Of a DNA stretch of 5,343 nucleotides, positions 1 through 5,311 are shown piece by piece. Position numbers and translations under genes: made by a program. A model generated the notes under the pieces. The model was not told the origin of the DNA and made no database searches. It worked only from the letters and a program-made list of their open reading frames with translations. How positions within the stretch are numbered: position 1 is the first letter of the stretch; every line of letters starts with the position of its first letter. This stretch comes from Aquimarina sp. (GTDB taxonomy: Bacteria > Bacteroidota > Bacteroidia > Flavobacteriales > Flavobacteriaceae), in the NCBI GenBank assembly GCA_011524575.1, contig WTKB01000248.1, positions 1-5,343 of the forward strand, in the 5' to 3' direction.

Positions 1-91
1 AAAATAGCCTTTTTTTTGAAGGTATTTTATTGAAAATAAATGGATTGAAATGTTCATAAGGAGTAACTAAGTATTCAGCAAAAGCAAACAT
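1..91 (-). CDS. Possible 5' fragment of an unknown gene running off the left edge
   Basis: On the minus strand an open frame runs from a TAA at 151-149 to the window edge, 49 codons without a stop. The first ATG in it is at 91-89 and gives 30 in-window codons beginning MFAFAEYLVTPYEHF. The composition (FAEY, TPYEHFNPF, then a basic KKR) looks protein-like, and the codons look like those of neighbouring genes. I do not recognise the family. If the ATG is right, the gene is divergent from the unknown plus-strand gene at about 140, with 48 bp between the two starts. An A8 run (T8 on the plus strand at 10-17) lies inside the frame. Alternatively this is a chance open frame in decayed DNA, since the plus strand here also holds short open stretches. 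Low confidence. Confidence 0.35.
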   Translation of the reverse strand, partial: MFAFAEYLVTPYEHFNPFIFNKIPSKKRLF

Positions 92-139
92 GCGAAAGGT
101 AAAGCCTTTAACACTGATAACCGAATTGATATAGAAGAA

Positions 140-279
140 ATGAACAAATTAAAAATTTAAAAGTAAGCTTAAAAGCATTAAAAGAAAATAATTTACCTGT
201 AGCACAACTTAAAAATATAAATTCTTTTTGTGAAATACTTGAAAGTTATTCTAGACATATAGAGGAAGAAATCGCAGAT
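140..279 (+). pseudogene. Out-of-frame 5' segment of the unknown gene that continues at 280-633
   Basis: ATG at 140 starts a frame reading MNKLKI and then stops at 158-160. The downstream reading frame (frame of 280-633) is open from 130 but has no ATG, GTG or TTG before 280. Adding one A to the A5 run at 151-155 joins them: MNKLKNLKVSLKALKENN continues directly into the body and gives a 164-aa protein. This region therefore probably encodes the N-terminal 47 residues, with a one-base deletion, a sequencing error or a true disabling frameshift. The residues after the junction are a charged, helix-prone Lys/Leu/Glu-rich stretch like the start of the downstream part. The sequence at the junction does not form a good -1 slippery heptamer, so programmed frameshifting is not favoured. 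Confidence 0.4.
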
Positions 280-633
280 TTGGAAAAAATTATGGATGAT
301 CTTTCTCAAAACAAAATAACCCCAGAAGAAGCCGTAATTTTATGCGAGAATCAAATAGAAAAATGTAAACAAACAAATGAAAACTCAGATACACTAATTC
401 CTGAGATTAAAAGCATAGACATCGGTGCTTGGCAAAGTGAGGCATTGACTGCTATGGTACAAAATCAAAGTAACCATGATATAACAAGTGTTTTAGCATC
501 AATATCTACAATTTCACATACACCACAAGCTGCTGCTGGACATCAAGAAGAGAGTAATAGAACACATAAAATCAAGGTAGAACAACTTTTATTCGACCAA
601 AATAAGACCGGTTTATTCTTGAAATTGCTGTAA
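280..633 (+). CDS. Hypothetical protein, start uncertain, probably 5'-frameshifted
   Basis: This 117-codon frame begins at a TTG (280). The first in-frame ATG is at 292, and the frame is open back to 130 without a usual start codon, so the true N-terminus is probably upstream in another frame (see 140-279). I do not recognise the protein. Roughly the first third is acidic and helix-prone (MDDLSQ, TPEEAV, ENQIEKCKQ). The middle holds SIDIGAWQSEALTAMVQNQ, and the rest is rich in Ser, Thr, Asn, Gln and His. There is no signal peptide, membrane segment or known motif. The last codons and the stop lie inside the left arm of the inverted repeat at 619-664, so the C-terminal residues GLFLKLL may be a by-product of that repeat. 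The gene converges on ftnA. It may be an accessory gene or remnant. Confidence 0.5.
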   Translation: MEKIMDDLSQNKITPEEAVILCENQIEKCKQTNENSDTLIPEIKSIDIGAWQSEALTAMVQNQSNHDITSVLASISTISHTPQAAAGHQEESNRTHKIKVEQLLFDQNKTGLFLKLL

Positions 634-664
634 AATAAGATAAAGTATTTTACAGCAATTTCAA
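619..664. terminator. Perfect 19-bp inverted repeat, likely bidirectional terminator
   Basis: Arms at 619-637 (TTGAAATTGCTGTAAAATA) and 646-664 are exact reverse complements around an 8-nt loop at 638-645. The hairpin sits between two converging genes: the stop of the unknown plus-strand gene (631-633) is inside the left arm, and the ftnA stop (672-674) is 7 nt beyond the right arm. That position fits a shared transcription terminator. The arms are AT-rich and no clean T-run follows on either side, so it is not a textbook intrinsic terminator. Confidence 0.6.
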
Positions 665-671
665 AGCTTAT

Positions 672-1178
672 TTACTCCAGAGTTGTTTCCTCGGCAGTAA
701 ATCCTTCAATATCTCTATCAAAAAGATAATATCCCGAAGTATTATCACCAATAATATTTAACTTATCCAACAAAGTTCTTGCGGTAGCTTCTTCTTCAAG
801 TTGCTCGGCAACATACCACTGCATAAAGTTATGTACATTGTAATCTTTTTGTTGCAAACACTCAAAAATCACTTTATTGATTTGCTCCGTTACAAAAATC
901 TCACTAGACAAAAACTTATCAAAAAGAGCAATCAAAGAATCAAAATCCGCAGTAGGTTTTTCTAAAGAAGGAACTACTACTTTTCCGCCACGTTCATTTA
1001 TAAACTTTAAGAGTTTAGTCATGTGTTGACGCTCTTCCTCAGACTGTTTATAAAAAAAATTAGCCACTCCCCCATAACCTTTAGTGTCTGCCCAGGCAGC
1101 CATAGCTAAATACTGCATAGAGGCTTGTGCCTCATATTTCACTTGATTATTAAGTAAATCTTCTATTATGGTGTTCAT
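672..1178 (-). CDS. ftnA: Non-heme bacterial ferritin (FtnA type)
   Basis: Cytosolic iron-storage protein: it oxidises Fe(II) at a di-iron ferroxidase centre and stores ferric mineral inside a 24-subunit shell. The 168-aa length is normal for the family. By comparison with E. coli FtnA, shifted by one residue, the A and B site ligands are all present: Glu16, Glu49, His52, Glu93 and Glu129, plus Tyr23. The third-iron (C) site glutamates Glu48, Glu125 and Glu128 are also present, which marks it as a true bacterial ferritin. A heme-type bacterioferritin or a Dps would differ in pattern. There is no signal peptide. The start MNTIIEDLLNNQVKYEAQ aligns with the usual ferritin N-terminus. It lies 111 nt downstream of rnz on the same strand and converges on the unknown gene at 280-633. 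I see no clear promoter or iron-responsive operator; independent transcription is likely from the gap size. Confidence 0.97.
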   Translation of the reverse strand: MNTIIEDLLNNQVKYEAQASMQYLAMAAWADTKGYGGVANFFYKQSEEERQHMTKLLKFINERGGKVVVPSLEKPTADFDSLIALFDKFLSSEIFVTEQINKVIFECLQQKDYNVHNFMQWYVAEQLEEEATARTLLDKLNIIGDNTSGYYLFDRDIEGFTAEETTLE

Positions 1179-1289
1179 AAATATATTTTTAAATTATCTG
1201 TCAAAATATGCACGCTAAGAACTTGATTAAATAAGATCTTACATAAAAATAACCCTATTTAATTCTTTACACAAATTACTTCCCAAAAA

Positions 1290-2204
1290 CTACCATTCAA
1301 ACACCTTTCCATCTATAGCTAAATGGGTATTTTCAAATTCAATTTGCGACTCATCTATAAAAGCTTGTAAATGCCCATAACGTGTACTATAATGCCCTAA
1401 AATGAGTTGTTTTACAGCAGCAGCTTTTGCAATTTTTCCTGCCTGCTGGGCGGTACTATGTCCTGTAGGAATACACAAATGTTCATGACTATTTAAAAAT
1501 GTCGCTTCATGATACAATACATCAATTGTTCCTATTTTTTTTAATTGTTCAGCAATTGGTGGATAATAAGCGGTATCCGTACAAAAAGCATAACGTTTTG
1601 GTGGTGGTGGATCTTCTGTGAGTTCCTCATTTTTAATACATACGCCAGAGTCCAATAAAATATCTTTACCTTTTTTTATACTATTGAAATAAGCTTTGTC
1701 AATATTGTAATTTAATACTTTGGAAAGAAGAAGTTTACGATCTTTGGGAGCTTCTTCAAAAAGATATCCATTGGCATATATACGATGCTTTAAAGGGATA
1801 GTAGTAACTTTAAGTTTATTATCTTCAAAAATAACTTCTGGAGCATTACGCTCTAATTCTTTAAATATTAATGGATAATCGGTATAAGCACTTAAAGATT
1901 TAAGTTGACTACACACAAAATTTTTAATCCCTTTTGGCCCATAAATATGTAAGGGTTTTGCCCTGTTGAGCATCCTAAAAGTCATGATTAAACCTACAAG
2001 CCCTAAAACATGATCTCCATGTAAATGCGAAATAAAAATATGGTGGATGCGTGTAAATTTTATCCGGTGTTGACGCAACGTAATTTGGGTAGCCTCTGCA
2101 CAATCTAACAACAATAAATGCCCATTCACCTCCAATACTTGTGAAGTGGTTCGATGTTTGGAATTTGGGGCAGCTGCCCAGCAACCGAGTATTTGTAAAC
2201 GCAT
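1290..2204 (-). CDS. rnz: Ribonuclease Z (tRNase Z, short form)
   Basis: Endonuclease that removes 3' trailers from pre-tRNAs; metallo-beta-lactamase fold, two zinc ions, usually a homodimer. The 304-aa length fits the short bacterial form. Metal ligands are visible: motif HLHGDH at 60-65, His140 (PLKHR), Asp210 (FCTDTAYYP) and His271 (LGHYSTRY). HEATF (232-236) and His249 in the GHST motif, expected to aid catalysis, are present. GPKG (89-92) is also typical. I start it at ATG 2204-2202; one codon upstream is a TTG, a less likely start. Odd point: the usual DCGEGTQ motif reads DCAEATQ at 34-40. It is the last gene of the run pyrR-pyrB-STAS-like-rnz, an order I recall from Flavobacteriaceae, but a 172-nt gap filled by an inverted-repeat element separates it from the gene before. 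No clear promoter of its own is visible, so transcription is either read-through or from a weak site in the gap. Confidence 0.95.
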   Translation of the reverse strand: MRLQILGCWAAAPNSKHRTTSQVLEVNGHLLLLDCAEATQITLRQHRIKFTRIHHIFISHLHGDHVLGLVGLIMTFRMLNRAKPLHIYGPKGIKNFVCSQLKSLSAYTDYPLIFKELERNAPEVIFEDNKLKVTTIPLKHRIYANGYLFEEAPKDRKLLLSKVLNYNIDKAYFNSIKKGKDILLDSGVCIKNEELTEDPPPPKRYAFCTDTAYYPPIAEQLKKIGTIDVLYHEATFLNSHEHLCIPTGHSTAQQAGKIAKAAAVKQLILGHYSTRYGHLQAFIDESQIEFENTHLAIDGKVFEW

Positions 2205-2230
2205 CAAAGAGAATAAATAAAAATAAATTT

Positions 2231-2354
2231 ATACCAATTCTTGCTTAAAATTACTGTAAAATAAATCATAGCCTTAGCTATGGTTTATTTTTATAATAAA
2301 GTATAAAGGAAAAAGGAATGATTTATTACGGTCATTTTGAGTAAGAATTGGTAT
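2231..2354. repeat. MITE-like element with 21-bp terminal inverted repeats
   Basis: The ends 2231-2251 (begins ATACCAATTCTTGC) and 2334-2354 (ends GTAAGAATTGGTAT) are inverted repeats matching at 19 of 21 positions, and both mismatches become G-U pairs in plus-strand RNA. The 124-bp interval holds no ORF and contains a second hairpin (2258-2291). Size, long terminal inverted repeats and lack of coding capacity resemble a miniature inverted-repeat transposable element. I cannot see a convincing target-site duplication (flanks aattt and tatgc). It lies in the gap between the STAS-like gene and rnz, 27 nt upstream of the rnz ATG, within an otherwise tightly packed operon. It could be a mobile insertion or a structured RNA/attenuator region; copy number in the genome would separate these. 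Confidence 0.6.
2258..2291. terminator. Internal stem-loop in the inverted-repeat element, possible terminator or attenuator
   Basis: Arms 2258-2272 (AAAATAAATCATAGC) and 2277-2291 (GCTATGGTTTATTTT) match at 14 of 15 positions around a 4-nt loop at 2273-2276. The one mismatch is a U-G pair in plus-strand RNA. The stem has a GC-richer tip (CATAGC/GCTATG) and A/T-rich feet, so either strand's transcript ends in a U-rich tract. On the minus strand it would lie between the STAS-like gene and rnz and could lower rnz expression. It may simply be part of the surrounding MITE-like repeat. Confidence 0.45.
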
Positions 2355-2376
2355 TATGCCATGTATTACATAGAAT

Positions 2377-2712
2377 TTAAAATCCTAAATCACGCTCGAT
2401 GTCCTCCATCTCGATAAGTTCAAAAGCTTCTTGTAACGTAGGTACTACTACAAAATCATCATGATCTGCACTATCAAAATCTAAAGAGGTCGTTACCATT
2501 ACAAAAGATTTGTTAGCTGTTCTATGTTTTGAAATTATTGGCAATAACTGCTCTAATTCCAACTTTGATAATTGTTGTTCTTCATTAAAAAAGAGAATCG
2601 TAGAGTGATCTATTCCAATATTTTTTAGCTCATTTACTTTATTTAAAAAATCAGATAAATCACTGTTTTCTTGATAAATAGTAGTGATCTCATTTACAAG
2701 TTCTACTTTCAT
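2377..2712 (-). CDS. STAS-like small protein of the pyrB-rnz locus, function unknown
   Basis: A 111-aa soluble protein with no signal peptide or membrane segment. The pattern of alternating strands and helices fits a small STAS-like alpha/beta fold: strand STILFF (37-42), helix about 48-61, strand KSFVMVTT (68-75), strand FVVVPT (87-92), helix LQEAFELIEMEDIERDLGF (93-111). The C-terminal VVVPTLQEAFELIEMEDIER block matches my memory of a protein found at this position, between pyrB and rnz, in many flavobacteria. There it is sometimes labelled ribonuclease Z. That label is wrong for this sequence: it has no HxHxDH motif and is far too short. Its ATG is 2 nt after the pyrB stop, so it is almost certainly co-transcribed and perhaps translationally coupled. 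Its molecular role is not known to me. Confidence 0.9.
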   Translation of the reverse strand: MKVELVNEITTIYQENSDLSDFLNKVNELKNIGIDHSTILFFNEEQQLSKLELEQLLPIISKHRTANKSFVMVTTSLDFDSADHDDFVVVPTLQEAFELIEMEDIERDLGF

Positions 2713-2714
2713 AA

Positions 2715-3641
2715 TTATTTAATTTTAGAAGCTAACAAATACATTACTGCCATTCTAACAGCCACACCATTTTCTACTTGATCCAGAATTATGGCATTAG
2801 AAGAATCTGCAATCTCAGAAGTAATTTCTACTCCTCTGTTAATAGGACCTGGATGCATTATTAAAATCTCTTTATCTATTTTTTGCAATACTCCTGCATT
2901 GAGCTGGTATTGATCTACATATTCTCTGGTTGATGGAAAATAAGAAATATCCATTCGCTCATTTTGAACACGTAACATATTGGCTACATCGCACCACTTT
3001 AAAGCTTTTTCTAAGTTGAGTTCTACCGATACACCCAGACTCTCAATATACTTTGGTATCAATGTTTTGGGCCCACAAACTTTAACTTCTGCACCCATTT
3101 TTTGAAGTGCATAAATATTTGAAAGTGCTACTCTAGAGTGTAATATATCACCCACTATTACCACTTTTTTCCCTGCAACTTCACCAAGTTCTTGACGGAT
3201 AGAATAACTATCTAATAAAGCTTGCGTAGGATGTTCATGTGCTCCATCTCCTGCATTAATAATCACCGAATCTACCTTTTTAGAAAGATAAACTCCTGCT
3301 CCTGCTAGTGGATGACGCATTACCACCATATCCACTTTCATGGCTAAGATATTATTAACGGTATCCACCAAAGTTTCTCCTTTTTTAACAGAAGAAGAAG
3401 CTGCAGAAAAATTCACAACATCTGCAGAGAGTCTTTTTTGTGCCAATTCAAAAGAAAGCCGTGTCCGAGTACTATTCTCAAAAAATAAATTTGCAATGGT
3501 TATATCTCTAAGAGAAGGTACTTTTTTAATAGGTCTATTGATCACTTCTTTAAAATGATCTGCTGTATCAAAAATAAATGAAATATCTTTAGGAGTTAAA
3601 TCTTTAATTCCCAATAGGTGAGACACACTAAGCTCGCTCAT
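2715..3641 (-). CDS. pyrB: Aspartate carbamoyltransferase, catalytic subunit
   Basis: Condenses carbamoyl phosphate and L-aspartate to N-carbamoyl-L-aspartate, the first committed step of de novo pyrimidine synthesis, in the cytosol. The 308-aa length is typical, and the family's active-site motifs are all present. These are FFENSTRTR (53-61, phosphate loop), the SSSVKKGET loop (82-90) with Ser83 and Lys87 matching E. coli Ser80 and Lys84, MRHPLAG (108-114), GDGAHEHPTQ (131-140), Arg170, Arg224 and HPGPINRG (263-270). The HPGPxNRG form resembles the B. subtilis type more than E. coli. No pyrI regulatory subunit gene follows; the next gene is the STAS-like protein, 2 nt away. The start at 3641 gives MSELSVSHLLGIKDL, as expected for the family, and lies 10 nt after the pyrR stop. 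Expression probably comes from the promoter upstream of pyrR. Confidence 0.98.
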   Translation of the reverse strand: MSELSVSHLLGIKDLTPKDISFIFDTADHFKEVINRPIKKVPSLRDITIANLFFENSTRTRLSFELAQKRLSADVVNFSAASSSVKKGETLVDTVNNILAMKVDMVVMRHPLAGAGVYLSKKVDSVIINAGDGAHEHPTQALLDSYSIRQELGEVAGKKVVIVGDILHSRVALSNIYALQKMGAEVKVCGPKTLIPKYIESLGVSVELNLEKALKWCDVANMLRVQNERMDISYFPSTREYVDQYQLNAGVLQKIDKEILIMHPGPINRGVEITSEIADSSNAIILDQVENGVAVRMAVMYLLASKIK

Positions 3642-3651
3642 AAAAAAACTA

Positions 3652-4188
3652 TTATTTAACTAAATATACAATATCCTCTCCCTGATTTTCTCTCCAACGT
3701 ACTTCTACACGTTCATCCGCAATAGCATCTACCTTTCGTCCTTTATAATTAGGCATAATGGGTAAGTGTCTACTAAACCTTCTATCAATAAAAGTTAAAA
3801 ACTCTATGCTACTAGGACGGCCAAAAGATTGAATGGCTGTAAGTGCAGCTCTAACACTGCGTCCTGTGTATAAAACATCATCAATAAAAACTACATTTTT
3901 ATCCTCAACTATAAAATCTATTAAAGTTTTATTAGCCTGTAAAGGACTTCCTTTTCTTCTGAAATCATCACTAAAAAAAGTAGTATCTAAAGAACCGATC
4001 TTTAAATCTTTAACCCCATAACAATCTGTAAGTAATTGAGCAATACGCTGGGTTACAAAAACGCCTCTAGGTTGCAGACCAATCAGCACCGTATTTGAAA
4101 AATCCAAATGGTTCTCTATAAGCTGACATGCCAAACGATGTAATATAATATCAATCTCTTTACTGGTAAGTAATACTTTAGGATTCAT
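3652..4188 (-). CDS. pyrR: PyrR: pyrimidine operon regulator / uracil phosphoribosyltransferase
   Basis: Type I phosphoribosyltransferase fold. In Bacillus, PyrR binds pyr mRNA to attenuate transcription and also makes UMP from uracil and PRPP. The PRPP loop is VVFIDDVLYTGRS (99-111). QPRG (39-42), DDFRR (74-78), FGRPSSIE (122-129) and DRRFSRHLPI (135-144) are further family landmarks. I start it at ATG 4188-4186 (MNPKVLLTSKEIDI, 178 aa), which gives the normal length. The frame stays open to another ATG at 4275, but the added 29 residues look unlike PyrR and would cover the promoter at 4221-4251. It is the first gene of the pyrR-pyrB-STAS-like run. The leader is predicted to be about 30 nt with no room for a PyrR-binding attenuator, so an RNA-based role is unproven here; enzyme activity is better supported. 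Confidence 0.96.
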   Translation of the reverse strand: MNPKVLLTSKEIDIILHRLACQLIENHLDFSNTVLIGLQPRGVFVTQRIAQLLTDCYGVKDLKIGSLDTTFFSDDFRRKGSPLQANKTLIDFIVEDKNVVFIDDVLYTGRSVRAALTAIQSFGRPSSIEFLTFIDRRFSRHLPIMPNYKGRKVDAIADERVEVRWRENQGEDIVYLVK

Positions 4189-4220
4189 AGTGTAATTATA
4201 GGTAGTAAAAACTCCGAGAT

Positions 4221-4251
4221 CAAAAATACACAATAAACAAGGATCAACAAA
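4221..4251 (-). promoter_or_regulatory. Bacteroidota-type promoter of the pyrR-pyrB operon
   Basis: Read on the minus strand, TTTG (4251-4248) is followed by exactly 19 nt and then TATTTTTG (4228-4221). This fits the Bacteroidota housekeeping promoter, TTTG at -33 and TAnnTTTG at -7, with the preferred spacing. Transcription would begin a few bases downstream, leaving roughly 30 nt before the pyrR ATG at 4188. Its position supports the shorter pyrR start. Confidence 0.72.
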
Positions 4252-4258
4252 AGTTGAT
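4243..4258. promoter_or_regulatory. Dyad overlapping the pyr operon -33 box, possible operator
   Basis: ATCAAC-AAAA-GTTGAT is a perfect 6+6 dyad with a 4-nt centre, and its centre contains the -33 TTTG of the pyrR promoter on the minus strand. A symmetric site over a promoter element is where a dimeric repressor could bind. It is short and AT-rich, so chance remains possible. It lies upstream of the predicted transcript start and so would act as DNA, not as an RNA hairpin in the leader. Confidence 0.3.
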
Positions 4259-4334
4259 TTTAAAATAATGTCCAATTAGCCTTTGAAATTTTGTATTTTT
4301 AAAAAAGATTTAATCCCTATTAAGACATTAATTT

Positions 4335-4454
4335 ATGGAAAGCTCAATCCTAAGACAATACTCTGACACACAATTTATAAATTATATAGAAGCAACGCTT
4401 AAAGAACTTAATCATTTTAAGAGCGATTTCAAAGACCAATGGGTATCACTTTAA
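4335..4454 (+). CDS. Possible small protein, 39 aa, convergent with tatD
   Basis: ATG at 4335 opens a frame of 39 codons ending in TAA at 4452-4454. It starts MESSILRQYSDTQFINYIEA and ends KDQWVSL: soluble, helix-prone, no signal peptide or membrane segment, no family I recognise. It fills much of the 240-nt gap between pyrR and tatD and its last 26 bp overlap the 3' end of tatD on the other strand. Upstream, TATTTTTA (4291-4298) is one base off a -7 box, but no TTG lies at the proper distance. The amino-acid makeup is plausible but the length is within chance for an AT-rich gap. It could also be the remnant of a longer gene. Confidence 0.3.
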   Translation: MESSILRQYSDTQFINYIEATLKELNHFKSDFKDQWVSL

Positions 4455-5211
4455 AAGTAGTCATGGCATTTCTTGAAGTAACTTTAGAAATTTCTTCTAA
4501 AGAACAGTTATATATCATTGCTAATTTTTCTGCAATATATTGTAAATAGGCAGGTTCATTTCGCTTTCCTCTATAAGGAGAAGGAGCTAAATAAGGGGCA
4601 TCTGTCTCTAAAACAATATGTTCCAATGGAATTTGCCCTAAAAATTGATCAATTTTCCCGTTTTTAAAAGTCACCACTCCTCCGATACCTAATTTTAAAC
4701 CACAATCAATAGCTTTTTGAGCATGATTAAAATCTCCTGTAAAACAATGAAATATACCTGTAAGCCCTTTGTCTTTATAATTTTCTAAAATTTCAAAAGT
4801 TTCATCAAAAGCATTTCTACAATGAATATTAACAGGTAATTGATGTGTTATCGCCCATTGTAGCTGCGTATCGAAAGCCTCTTGCTGTTGTTTTAAAAAA
4901 GTAGTATCCCAGTATAAATCCATACCAATCTCCCCTACTGCACAATATTGTTGTGTTTGTAATTGTGCTGCGACAAACTGAAGTTCCTCTTTGTAGTTTT
5001 CTTTAACGTAAGTAGGATGCAAACCTGTCATCAAAAATATATCCTCTGGATATTTTTCTTTTAGTTCAAGCATTTTAGGCACTGAACTGGCATCTATAGC
5101 TGGTAAAAAAATAGGAGAAATCCCTTTAGAAAAAGCATCACAAAGGACTTTTTCACGATCTTCATCAAAAGCATCACTATAAATATGACAATGAGTATCA
5201 ATAAATTGCAT
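4429..5211 (-). CDS. tatD: TatD family metal-dependent hydrolase (DNase)
   Basis: TIM-barrel amidohydrolase-fold enzyme. Characterised members (E. coli TatD, YcfH, YjjV) are metal-dependent nucleases that act on DNA, with 3'-5' exonuclease activity in some. The 260-aa length is standard. The metal and catalytic residues are all present: His7 and His9 (DTHCH), Glu94 (GEIGMDLYW), His130 (NIHCRNA), His155 (FHCFTG) and Asp204 (ETDAPYLAP, 202-210). It is soluble and probably cytosolic. I start it at ATG 5211-5209 (MQFIDTHCH), the usual family N-terminus. An upstream in-frame ATG at 5229 would overlap the -7 box at 5227-5234 and add six atypical residues. The 240-nt gap to pyrR and that gene's own promoter suggest separate transcription. 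Its exact subgroup and substrate cannot be fixed from sequence alone. Confidence 0.95.
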   Translation of the reverse strand: MQFIDTHCHIYSDAFDEDREKVLCDAFSKGISPIFLPAIDASSVPKMLELKEKYPEDIFLMTGLHPTYVKENYKEELQFVAAQLQTQQYCAVGEIGMDLYWDTTFLKQQQEAFDTQLQWAITHQLPVNIHCRNAFDETFEILENYKDKGLTGIFHCFTGDFNHAQKAIDCGLKLGIGGVVTFKNGKIDQFLGQIPLEHIVLETDAPYLAPSPYRGKRNEPAYLQYIAEKLAMIYNCSLEEISKVTSRNAMTTFKVIPIGL

Positions 5212-5226
5212 AACGTATAATTTATG

Positions 5227-5234
5227 CAAAAATA
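5227..5234 (-). promoter_or_regulatory. -7 box candidate upstream of tatD
   Basis: On the minus strand this reads TATTTTTG, an exact TAnnTTTG and identical to the -7 box of the pyrR promoter. It ends 15 nt before the tatD ATG, so the leader would be very short. The nearest upstream TTTG (5264-5261) is 26 nt away, longer than the usual 17-23 nt, so the -33 part is poor. Confidence 0.4.
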
Positions 5235-5311
5235 TTCTAAAGATTTTTAATATTTAAAAACAAAACAATTATTATTTAAGAGCTTGTTTAAAATCACATA
5301 ATACACTAAAA

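Noticed and set aside
148..160. Programmed -1 frameshift at the A5/T3 stretch of the unknown gene
   Set aside because: The codons TTA AAA ATT do not allow both tRNAs to re-pair after a -1 shift, and no strong downstream structure is evident.
1202..1208. TATTTTG on the minus strand, 23 nt upstream of the ftnA start, as a promoter
   Set aside because: It is one base short of TAnnTTTG and no TTG lies at the proper distance upstream.
1226..1262. Palindrome TAAGATCTTA (1232-1241) and a 7-bp AT-only stem as a terminator after rnz
   Set aside because: The palindrome has no loop and the stem is short, purely A/T and has a 22-nt loop; neither is a credible terminator.
1975..2184. 69-codon minus-strand frame inside rnz
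   Set aside because: It is a shadow of rnz in another frame; the rnz metal motif is encoded in the other frame over the same bases.
622..2264. AAATTGCTGTAAAATAA (622-638) resembles AAATTACTGTAAAATAA (2248-2264), 16 of 17, linking the two hairpin regions
   Set aside because: In a 5.3-kb AT-rich window about one such match is expected by chance over all pairs. It is suggestive only because both lie in hairpins.
3340..4021. Plus-strand open frames inside pyrB (3340-3558) and pyrR (3833-4021)
   Set aside because: They are antisense shadows of well-supported genes with no domain signal.
4189..4275. N-terminal extension of PyrR from ATG 4275 (29 more residues)
   Set aside because: The extra residues do not resemble PyrR, the length would exceed the family, and the promoter lies inside the extension.
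5212..5229. Extended TatD start at 5229
   Set aside because: The family N-terminus is MQFIDTHCH at 5211, and the upstream ATG overlaps the -7 box.
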